Source: Oscillospiraceae bacterium (lineage in GTDB: Bacteria > Bacillota_A > Clostridia > Oscillospirales > Oscillospiraceae). Taken from it: a DNA stretch of 14,354 nucleotides. The DNA lies in NCBI GenBank assembly GCA_017550765.1, contig JAFZOC010000239.1, positions 1 through 14,354 on the forward strand, read 5' to 3'. Of this stretch, positions 6,575 through 12,814 are shown one piece after another. Numbering within the stretch: the stretch's first letter is position 1; every line of letters begins with the position of its first letter. Under the pieces are notes generated by a model. It was not told the DNA's origin. It did no database searches and saw only the letters and a program-made list of their open reading frames with translations. A program made the translations under genes and the position numbers.

Positions 6575-7318
6575 TCAGCGACGGATCTCGGCGTAGACGA
6601 ATATGCGGCCTTTCCGGGAGGTGCCGCCGGTGCCGGTGACCTTGCCCTTTCCTCTGCCACGCAGGGAGATCACATCGCCTGCCTGTACGAGCTTGTCCGT
6701 TTTCAGGCACTCTTCATAGTTCAGGCTCAGTGCGCCGGTTTCGATCTGCCTGGCTGCCTCCGCTCGGGAGAGACGGAACATCCCCGCCGCGATCGCGTCC
6801 AGCCGCATGCTCATCACGGAAAAGCTCAGCTCTTCCACTTCCCGCTTCGGGACCGGTACGGCAGAGAGGGGGACCTCCTCCGCTTTCACGCAGATCCGCC
6901 CTACCTTCTCGATGCTCAAGAGATGCTCCAGAACGCTGGGCATACAGAAAACGTGGGCCGTATCGCCTGACACGAGGATATCGCCCAGCCATTCGCGGCC
7001 GATCCCCATGCCCAGGATCGCGCCCATGTAGTCTCTGTGGCTCGGCTCACCGAAGAAAGCCTGGATCTTCATGGCGCGCAGATGCTCCTGCGGATCGAGT
7101 GCGTCCTCCTCCATCCAGTCGGGAAGGAAGAAGGCGACCGTACGCTCTGCATCGGGCATACCGCCGCAGAAGAACAGTTTCGTCCCGGAGCGTTTTGCCC
7201 AGTTCTCCAGCTGATAGCGCTCCGCCGGGCTCAGAAAGCCCGATCGGGTCAGCATCCCGCTGCGCTCACAGCGCTCGGCCAGGTCTTCGGCCCGGCGGAT
7301 CAGATCATAATTTTCCAT
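6575..7318 (-). CDS. ylmH: YlmH-family S4-domain RNA-binding protein (ribosome-associated quality control)
   Basis: A 247-residue protein with the YlmH arrangement: an N-terminal helical part, a central domain with the signature GEPSHRDYMGAILGMGI (90-106) and EWLGDI (109-114), and a C-terminal S4 RNA-binding domain (about 171-228, from MRLDAIAAGMFRLSR through GDVISLRGRGK). In Bacillus subtilis YlmH has been tied to ribosome-associated quality control, binding obstructed 50S subunits carrying peptidyl-tRNA, and the gene usually sits in the sepF/divIVA division cluster. Here it has left that setting: its ATG lies inside the end of the GTPase-nuclease gene (14-base overlap). No strong Shine-Dalgarno precedes it, so reinitiation after the upstream gene is likely. 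The family call is firm; the molecular role is taken from the family. Confidence 0.9.
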   Translation of the reverse strand: MENYDLIRRAEDLAERCERSGMLTRSGFLSPAERYQLENWAKRSGTKLFFCGGMPDAERTVAFFLPDWMEEDALDPQEHLRAMKIQAFFGEPSHRDYMGAILGMGIGREWLGDILVSGDTAHVFCMPSVLEHLLSIEKVGRICVKAEEVPLSAVPVPKREVEELSFSVMSMRLDAIAAGMFRLSRAEAARQIETGALSLNYEECLKTDKLVQAGDVISLRGRGKGKVTGTGGTSRKGRIFVYAEIRR

Positions 7319-9890
7319 CGCTCAGTTTCGTCATGTGGGCGTTCTGCCCGCTCTTTTTCAGGATCGCGTCGATCCTGTCGAGCACCTGTCCCAGTTCTGC
7401 GAGGAACTCCTTCGAGCTGACGCGCAGGACGCCCGAGCGCAGCGCGGAGAGGCGGATCAGATCGTCGCTGGTGACGACGCGCACGTCGTAGTTCTTGCCG
7501 ACCTCGTCCACCAGACGCTCGATGTAGGCATCGGCGGTCTCGCCCTCTTTGGTATATGCCACGTGGATGTTGTGGTAGTCCGTGCGGGATCCTGTGTTCC
7601 CCGGCGTGCGATAAGCGTCGAACACCAGTACGAGCTCGCTGCGCGCATATCCGCAATAGCTGGAGAGCAGGTCCATCAGCCGCGCGCGGGCTAGATCCAG
7701 GCGCTCCTGTGCGAGCTTTCTGAGCTCGTCGCCGGCAAAGATCAGGTTATAGCCGTCCACGATCAGATAGTCCCGGCGGGATGCATGTCCCGTGACCTCG
7801 GGCGCTCCATTGCGCGCGGGAGCGCTGTACTGAGGCCGCCGGATCGGGCCGAACTCCCGTTCCATGATCGTCTCCAGCTCCCGTTCGTCGATACTCAGGG
7901 ACCGACGGAGCTCGGCCTTCGACGTATCTTCGCAGGAAGGCGCTCTCAGGCAGCTGGCCAGGTGCATGTATCTCGGTACCTGGTCCCATTTCACCGTGTA
8001 GCCGGCGCCGTGAGCGCAGAAGACGGAGTCCGGCGTGTTCTCCAGATCCGCTTCGGGATCATACCCGACCGCTTCCAGGATCTTCTGGGGATCTCTGACT
8101 TCGCGATAGCCGGACGGACGCAGGAACAGGCGGCCGCGACCGCGGGAATAGCTCATCAGTTCCTCCTGATAGCCGTTCATGGCAGAGGCGGGGGCCTCGC
8201 CGGTCAGGCGCAGCAGTTCGCCCTCCCCTTCCGGCTGGCCAAAGCTGCCGTCCATGGCGCGGATGTCGCTCATCGCCCTTCCGATCTGCTCCGCAGGCAG
8301 TTCCAGTGTATAGGTATAGGTCGGCTCCAGAAGGATGCTCTTCGCCTGCATGAGGCCCTGCCGCACGGCGCGATAGGTCGCCTGGCGAAAGTCGCCGCCC
8401 TCTGTATGTTTCAGATGGGCGCGGCCTGCAGCCAGGGCGATCTTGATATCTGTGATGGGCGAGCCGGTGAGTACGCCCAGATGCTGTTTCTCTTCCAGGT
8501 GTGTCAGGATCAGCCGCTGCCAGTTGCGGTCCAGCTCGTCCTCCGGACAGATGCTCTCGATCTCTATGCCGCTGCCCCGTGGCAGGGGCTCCAGGAGAAG
8601 ATGGACCTCTGCGTAATGGCGCAGCGGCTCGTAGTGCCCAACGCCTTCCACACGGTCGACGATCGTCTCTTTGTATAGGATATGCCCTTTGTCAAGCTCC
8701 AGGTCCAGATCGTAGCGCTCTTTCACAAGACCGCGGAAGACCTCCGCCTGTATCTTGCCCATCAGGCGCAGTTCGATGCTGTGGGCGCGCGCGTTCCACG
8801 CGATGTGGAGCTGGGGATCCTCCTCGTCCAGCTGCTGCAGTTTCGGCAGGATCGTCATGGGATCTGTCCCATCCGGCAGAAGGACGCGATAGCACAGCAC
8901 GGGCTCCAGCACCGCGCCTTCAAGCTCGGGCACGTCGCCAAGGCCCTGTCCGGGCCAAGTCTCGCTGAGGCCCAGCAGCGCGCAGATCTCGCCTGCGCCC
9001 ACGTGCTCTGTCGTCTCGGAGCGGGCGCCGGAGAGCAGCCGGATCTGGGTGACCTTCTCCTCCCGTTCCTCGCCGCGTTCGCTGTGATAGCGGATCTGCG
9101 CGCGTGTGCGCAGTTCGCCGCCCGTGATCTTTACGAGAGTCATGCGCTCGCCCTTCGCATCCCGGGCGATCTTATAGACGCGCGCGCCAAAAGCGCCCCG
9201 ATCCCGGGCGCAGGGGGCATAGCGGTCCAACGCGTCCAGCAGCGCATCCACGCCCTGGAGCTTGAGCCCCGAGCCGAAATAGCAGGGAAAAAGCTCCCGA
9301 CGCGCGATCATATCCGCCAGGAGCGTATCGGAGGGGCGCTCCCCCGCCAGGGCACTCTCCATGGCGTCCTCGCTGCAGAGGGCGATGCGCTCTTCCCAGT
9401 CCTTGTCCCGCTGTGTGAAGTCGACGCAGTTCCCATCCAGACGCCGACGCAGTCCATCCATAAGGATATCCTGTCCGAGGCCAGGCAGATCGCGTTTGGT
9501 CACGAACAGGATCGTAGGCACGCTGTAGCGGGCCAGAAGGCGCCACAGGGTCTCCGTATGGGCCTGTACGCCGTCTGTGCCGCTGATGACCAACAGAGCG
9601 CAGTCCAGGATCTGCAGGACCCTCTCCGCCTCCGCCGAGAGATCCGCGTGACCGGGCGTATCCATCAGGACGACGCTCTTCCCGGGCAGCTCGAACCGAG
9701 CCTGCTTGGAGAAGATCGTGATCCCCCGCTCCCGCTCCAGGCTGTGGGTGTCCAGGAAACTGTCCCGGTGGTCCACGCGGCCCAGTTTCTTCAATTTGCC
9801 GGCCCGATACAGCAGAGCCTCCGCGAGCGTCGTTTTTCCCGCGTCCACATGGGCCAAAATGCCGATCGTGCTCTTCGCTCCGTTCTTCAT
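7305..9890 (-). CDS. TetM/EF-G-like translational GTPase fused to a C-terminal Rae1/YacP-type NYN nuclease
   Basis: An 861-residue two-part protein. Residues 1 to about 600 follow the ribosome-protection/EF-G plan: G1 AHVDAGKTT (13-21), switch I ERERGITI, G3 DTPGHAD (77-83, catalytic H81 kept), G4 as TKRD (131-134, T in place of the usual N), then domains II-V. The TetM domain-IV tip loop YSPVST is not present; the matching stretch is HLKHTEGGDFR (492-502), so tetracycline resistance is unlikely. After a linker (VFCAHGAGYTVKW, 624-636), residues 708-849 form a NYN/YacP domain: LIVDGYNLI (D712), LVFDAYRTPG (D758), YTKEGETADAYIE (D787) and VTSDDL (D809/D810). TetM proteins are about 640 residues, so the extra length is this domain. 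The start at 9890 puts the G1 motif at the usual N-terminal position. Likely role (inferred): enter the ribosomal A site and cut mRNA. Confidence 0.9.
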   Translation of the reverse strand: MKNGAKSTIGILAHVDAGKTTLAEALLYRAGKLKKLGRVDHRDSFLDTHSLERERGITIFSKQARFELPGKSVVLMDTPGHADLSAEAERVLQILDCALLVISGTDGVQAHTETLWRLLARYSVPTILFVTKRDLPGLGQDILMDGLRRRLDGNCVDFTQRDKDWEERIALCSEDAMESALAGERPSDTLLADMIARRELFPCYFGSGLKLQGVDALLDALDRYAPCARDRGAFGARVYKIARDAKGERMTLVKITGGELRTRAQIRYHSERGEEREEKVTQIRLLSGARSETTEHVGAGEICALLGLSETWPGQGLGDVPELEGAVLEPVLCYRVLLPDGTDPMTILPKLQQLDEEDPQLHIAWNARAHSIELRLMGKIQAEVFRGLVKERYDLDLELDKGHILYKETIVDRVEGVGHYEPLRHYAEVHLLLEPLPRGSGIEIESICPEDELDRNWQRLILTHLEEKQHLGVLTGSPITDIKIALAAGRAHLKHTEGGDFRQATYRAVRQGLMQAKSILLEPTYTYTLELPAEQIGRAMSDIRAMDGSFGQPEGEGELLRLTGEAPASAMNGYQEELMSYSRGRGRLFLRPSGYREVRDPQKILEAVGYDPEADLENTPDSVFCAHGAGYTVKWDQVPRYMHLASCLRAPSCEDTSKAELRRSLSIDERELETIMEREFGPIRRPQYSAPARNGAPEVTGHASRRDYLIVDGYNLIFAGDELRKLAQERLDLARARLMDLLSSYCGYARSELVLVFDAYRTPGNTGSRTDYHNIHVAYTKEGETADAYIERLVDEVGKNYDVRVVTSDDLIRLSALRSGVLRVSSKEFLAELGQVLDRIDAILKKSGQNAHMTKLSDGKL

Positions 9891-9897
9891 GCGCCCT

Positions 9898-9926
9898 ATT
9901 CTAACAGCTGGGCGATCAATAATCAA
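9898..9926 (-). promoter_or_regulatory. Sigma-A promoter of the GTPase-nuclease gene; predicted near-leaderless mRNA
   Basis: On the minus strand TTGATT (9926-9921), a 17-base spacer and TAGAAT (9903-9898) form a promoter with an extended -10 (TGTTAGAAT). The -10 ends only seven bases before the ATG at 9890, so transcription would begin at about 9891-9890, at or next to the A of the start codon. There is correspondingly no proper Shine-Dalgarno (only AGGG directly before the ATG). Confidence 0.65.
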
Positions 9927-9945
9927 CCCTGAACACGCCTCTTTC

Positions 9946-9962
9946 GGGCACAACTTGTGCCC
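9946..9962. promoter_or_regulatory. 17-bp perfect palindrome, operator candidate
   Basis: GGGCACAA-C-TTGTGCCC is an exact inverted repeat with a one-base centre, placed 19 bases upstream of the GTPase-nuclease -35 and about 80 bases upstream of the response-regulator -10. Its symmetry and length suit a dimeric transcription factor that could act on both divergent genes. It could also form a 7-bp hairpin with a three-base loop, but a T-run starts only about 8 bases later, so it is not a good terminator. The binding protein is unknown. Confidence 0.5.
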
Positions 9963-9988
9963 CGCACTCGTTTTTTGTCATATTTATG

Positions 9989-10005
9989 CAAGATCTTGTG
10001 GATAA
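9989..10005. promoter_or_regulatory. 10-bp palindrome overlapping a perfect DnaA-box match
   Basis: CAAGATCTTG (9989-9998) is a perfect palindrome. Overlapping it, TGTGGATAA (9997-10005) is the exact complement of the DnaA-box consensus TTATCCACA. It is a single box in a promoter region, so replication initiation here is not implied. DnaA-responsive transcription, or chance in an AT-rich stretch, are both possible. Confidence 0.35.
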
Positions 10006-10040
10006 CTTTAAAACTTTGTCTACCATTTTTGTAAGAAGTA

Positions 10041-10049
10041 TGTTATAAT
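10041..10049 (+). promoter_or_regulatory. Extended -10 promoter of the two-component operon
   Basis: TGTTATAAT is a perfect extended -10 (TGn plus TATAAT at 10044-10049). The hexamer 17 bases upstream (TACCAT) is a poor -35, which suggests the extended -10 carries recognition or that an activator assists. The predicted start is near 10056, giving a leader of about 39 bases with the Shine-Dalgarno GAGGAGGATAA before the ATG at 10095. Confidence 0.75.
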
Positions 10050-10094
10050 GAGCTGTCAGATATGAGCCTTGCTCAGAAGAGGAGGATAACATAG

Positions 10095-10784
10095 ATGAAA
10101 AAGATCCTTGTTCTGGAGGATGAAGCCAATATCCGCAGCTTCGTCGTCATCAATCTGCGCCGTAGCGGTTATGAGCCCATCGAGGCCGAGACCGGGACCG
10201 AAGCGCTGGAGAAGTGGAAGGTCAACCCGGACATCTGCCTCGCGCTGCTGGACGTGATGCTGCCGGACATCGACGGTTTCGAGGTCTGCCGCCGGATCCG
10301 CGCTTCCGGCTCTAAGATCGGCATCATCATGCTCACCGCCAAGAGCCAGGAGATCGACAAGGTCACCGGGCTCATGACCGGCGCGGACGACTATGTGACC
10401 AAGCCCTTCTCCCCTGCGGAGCTCACCGCCAGAGTCGACGCGCTGATCCGCCGTCTCGGTGTGGACGAGGACGAGAAGGCCAGCGTGGAGCTCACCAGCG
10501 GCCCGTTCGTGCTCAACACACGCAACCGCACGCTGGAGAAGAACGGCCAGCGGCTGAAACTGACCCAGATCGAATATCTGCTGATGAAGCTCTTCATGGA
10601 GAACCCCGGAAAGGCCATGAGCCGCGAGGATATCCTGTCTGCCGTCTGGGGCAGTGATTTCACCGGCGAGCTGAAAACGGTGGACGTGAACATCCGGCGC
10701 CTGCGCATCAAGATCGAAGCCGATCCCACAGAGCCCGAGTACTTGACCACGGTCTGGGGCTATGGCTACAAGTGGGGATACTGA
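10095..10784 (+). CDS. OmpR/PhoB-family response regulator
   Basis: A 229-residue, two-domain DNA-binding regulator. The receiver domain (1 to about 118) has the acidic pocket E9/D10, phospho-acceptor D53 in LLDVMLPD, T81 in MLTAK and K103 in TKPF. The C-terminal winged-helix domain (about 130-229) has LTQIEYLLMKLFMENPGK, the recognition helix around TVDVNIRRLRIKIE, and the closing TVWGYGYKW hairpin typical of OmpR/PhoB proteins. AGGAGG precedes the ATG. It is first in a plus-strand operon; its stop lies 12 bases before the histidine kinase and in the same frame. The target genes cannot be told from the sequence; autoregulation through the upstream divergent region is likely but not shown. 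Confidence 0.95.
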   Translation: MKKILVLEDEANIRSFVVINLRRSGYEPIEAETGTEALEKWKVNPDICLALLDVMLPDIDGFEVCRRIRASGSKIGIIMLTAKSQEIDKVTGLMTGADDYVTKPFSPAELTARVDALIRRLGVDEDEKASVELTSGPFVLNTRNRTLEKNGQRLKLTQIEYLLMKLFMENPGKAMSREDILSAVWGSDFTGELKTVDVNIRRLRIKIEADPTEPEYLTTVWGYGYKWGY

Positions 10785-10796
10785 TCCGGTCCTGCC

Positions 10797-11789
10797 ATGT
10801 TCAAGAGCCTGAAGATCAAATTGCTGCTCGCCGGGATCGGAACGCTGCTGCTGCTCCTGGTGGGCGTTTGGGGCATCGCCTGGCGGCACTACGTCCTGGC
10901 CGGAGCCATGATCGTGCTGACCTGTTTTGCGGTCATCGCGCTGCTCCTCTGGTTCTGGCGCCACGTGACCGACCCGATCGAGCGCCTCACGGATTTCGCG
11001 GATACCATCGCCTCCGGCAGCTACGGCAGCCAGATGGAACGCTCCGAGGACGATGAGATCGGCCGTCTCACCGATGCGATCAATCACATGTCCCAACAGG
11101 TCGCCATGGCGGAAAAGACCAGGACGGAGTTCATCTCCCAGGTATCCCATGAGCTCCGCACGCCCCTCACCGCCATCACCGGCTGGGCGGAGACCATCGC
11201 CTACGACGAGGCTGTCCAGGGCGACTCTCTCCGCGGCATCCAGATCATCTCACGGGAGGCGGAACGCCTGACGGGCATGGTCATGGAACTGCTGGAGTTC
11301 ACCCGCATCCAGGACGGACGCTTCAACCTGCGGATCGAGTTGCTGGATATCTCCGCGGAGCTCGAAGACGCGCTCTTCACCTATGGGGAGCTCATGCGTC
11401 AGGCCGGTCTGGAGCTGGACTACGAGCCTTCCCCCACCGAGATCCCGCTCATCCCCGGAGATCCCGAGCGGCTCAAGCAGGTCTTCCTCAACCTGCTGGA
11501 CAACGCCTCCAAACATGGCGGCGACGGGAAAAAGGTCGATGTGGCCATCGAACAGAAGGCCGATAAGGTCCAGATCACCGTGCGGGACTACGGCCACGGT
11601 ATCCCCGAGGCGGAGTTGCCCCATGTGAAGGAGCGCTTCTACAAGGGCAGCTCCAAGAACCGCGGCACCGGCATCGGCCTTGCCGTCTGCGACGAGATCG
11701 TGACCCGCCACGGCGGGAAGCTCCTGGTGGAGAACGCCGAAGGCGGCGGCTGCCGCGTAACGGTGATCCTGCCCATGGAGACCAAATGA
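10797..11789 (+). CDS. Sensor histidine kinase with two adjacent membrane helices (intramembrane-sensing type)
   Basis: A 330-residue kinase. Two membrane helices (about 9-29 and 35-54) are joined by only a few residues (around WRHYV), so there is essentially no extracytoplasmic sensor domain. A HAMP linker follows (about 55-108, VTDPIERL), then HisKA with the phosphorylated H118 in QVSHELRTPL, and the ATPase domain with N box NLLDNASKHG (N236), G1 DYGHGIP (264-270), F box ERFYKGSS and G2 GTGIGLAV (290-297). It should phosphorylate D53 of the preceding regulator. There is no clear Shine-Dalgarno before the ATG and no other start codon after the regulator's stop, so coupling by reinitiation is likely. 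The lack of a loop fits envelope-stress or intramembrane sensing. Confidence 0.93.
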   Translation: MFKSLKIKLLLAGIGTLLLLLVGVWGIAWRHYVLAGAMIVLTCFAVIALLLWFWRHVTDPIERLTDFADTIASGSYGSQMERSEDDEIGRLTDAINHMSQQVAMAEKTRTEFISQVSHELRTPLTAITGWAETIAYDEAVQGDSLRGIQIISREAERLTGMVMELLEFTRIQDGRFNLRIELLDISAELEDALFTYGELMRQAGLELDYEPSPTEIPLIPGDPERLKQVFLNLLDNASKHGGDGKKVDVAIEQKADKVQITVRDYGHGIPEAELPHVKERFYKGSSKNRGTGIGLAVCDEIVTRHGGKLLVENAEGGGCRVTVILPMETK

Positions 11790-11824
11790 GCCTGCGCACA
11801 GCAGCGCGGGCGCAAGGAGGATCA

Positions 11825-12796
11825 ATGGAAAAAGAAGAGAAAAACGTCTGTTCGTTCAGGACTTCCATCGGCGGGCAGGCTCTGATCGAGGGCATCCTGA
11901 TGCGCGGTCCCAAAAAGCAGGCGATCGTCTGCAGGACCAGGGATGGTCTCGTGGAAAAGATAGACGAACTGAAACTGATCAAAGACCGCTATCCCATCCT
12001 GGGCGTGCCCCTGATCCGCGGCTGCGCGATCTTCTTAGACTCCCTCGTCAAAGGGATGCAGGCGCTGACCTGGTCCGCCGACCAGGTCCCTCTGGAAGAA
12101 CAGGGCGAGCCTGATAAGCTGGACCTGTGGATCGAGGCGCATTTCCCGGAGGACAAGGCGCAGAAACTGATCGTAGGTCTGGCAGTCGTCCTGGGCATCG
12201 CGCTCTCCATCGGTCTGTTCGTGTTCCTGCCCGCCTTCATCGTCCGTCTGCTGAACTGGGACAAGACGATGTCGCTCCCTCTCGTCAATCTGCTGGAGGG
12301 GCTCTTCCGCGTGGCGATCCTGCTGGGCTACATGTTCCTTGTGTCGAAGGTCAAGGACATCAAACGCGTCTTTTCCTATCACGGCGCAGAGCACAAGACG
12401 ATCTTCTGCTATGAACACGGAAAGGCGCTCACTGTAGAGAACGTGCGGGAAGAGAGCCGCTTCCACCCCCGCTGCGGGACCAGCTTCCTGCTGGTGGTCG
12501 TGCTGGTGAGCATCCTGGTGAACCTGCTTTTCAACTTCATCTTCCCCATCACCAACGTATTCGCCCGGATCGGCTGCCATCTGCTCCTGCTGCCCCTGGT
12601 CGTGGGGATCAGCTATGAGATCAACCGCTGGTGCGGCAGCCACGACAACGCGCTCTCCGCGATCCTCTCCGCCCCGGGGAAATGGCTCCAGCACATCACC
12701 ACCAACGAGCCTGACGACGGCATGATCGAATGTGCGATCCGCGCGCTGGAACTGGTCATCCCGGAAGAGAAAGGCAGCGACCTCTGGGGCAGCTGA
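11825..12796 (+). CDS. DUF1385 (YqhQ-type) integral membrane protein
   Basis: A 323-residue membrane protein of the DUF1385 family, function unknown. Family marks are GGQALIEGILMRG (16-28) at the N-terminus, YHGAEHKTIFCYEHG (185-199), RFHPRCGTSFL (212-222) and YEINRWCGSHDN (264-275). Several conserved His and Cys residues lie next to the membrane helices (about 117-142, 159-174, 219-240 and 247-263), which suggests metal binding or catalysis at the membrane. The start at 11825 is used because AAGGAGG lies just upstream; the ATG at 11786, overlapping the kinase stop, has no such site. The gene commonly precedes prmC in Clostridia, as it does here at 18 bases, and it follows the kinase at 35 bases. 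Confidence 0.9.
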   Translation: MEKEEKNVCSFRTSIGGQALIEGILMRGPKKQAIVCRTRDGLVEKIDELKLIKDRYPILGVPLIRGCAIFLDSLVKGMQALTWSADQVPLEEQGEPDKLDLWIEAHFPEDKAQKLIVGLAVVLGIALSIGLFVFLPAFIVRLLNWDKTMSLPLVNLLEGLFRVAILLGYMFLVSKVKDIKRVFSYHGAEHKTIFCYEHGKALTVENVREESRFHPRCGTSFLLVVVLVSILVNLLFNFIFPITNVFARIGCHLLLLPLVVGISYEINRWCGSHDNALSAILSAPGKWLQHITTNEPDDGMIECAIRALELVIPEEKGSDLWGS

Positions 12797-12814
12797 CAGA
12801 TGAGGTGACACGAT

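Noticed and set aside
5231..6970. A 579-codon open frame on the plus strand opposite pepT and part of ylmH
   Set aside because: Antisense shadow: the opposite strand encodes pepT and ylmH with intact motifs, and the plus-strand translation shows no recognisable domain. Long empty frames are expected in GC-rich coding DNA.
7305..9890. Plain call of a tetM-type tetracycline resistance gene
   Set aside because: The diagnostic domain-IV loop is absent, a nuclease domain is attached, and there are no signs of a mobile element around it.
8682..9932. A 416-codon open frame on the plus strand opposite the GTPase
   Set aside because: Antisense to the G domain and domains II-III; composition is low in recognisable motifs.
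9891..9953. N-terminal extension of the GTPase-nuclease to a TTG at 9953
   Set aside because: It would cross the promoter and half of the palindrome, and EF-G/TetM proteins begin shortly before the G1 motif, as they do from 9890.
9944..9979. Palindrome plus T-run as a rho-independent terminator
   Set aside because: The T-run begins about 8 bases after the stem, and the element lies between two divergent genes where no transcript needs to end.
9973..10032. Repeated TTTGT words as a direct-repeat binding site for the response regulator
   Set aside because: The copies are spaced irregularly (about 40 and 13 bases) rather than at about 11, and the words are too short in an AT-rich stretch.
10056..11150. 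A 364-codon open frame on the minus strand opposite the response regulator and kinase
   Set aside because: Antisense shadow of two clear two-component genes.
11786..11824. DUF1385 start at the ATG overlapping the kinase stop
   Set aside because: The strong AAGGAGG site lies between this ATG and the one at 11825, and the family N-terminus fits the latter.
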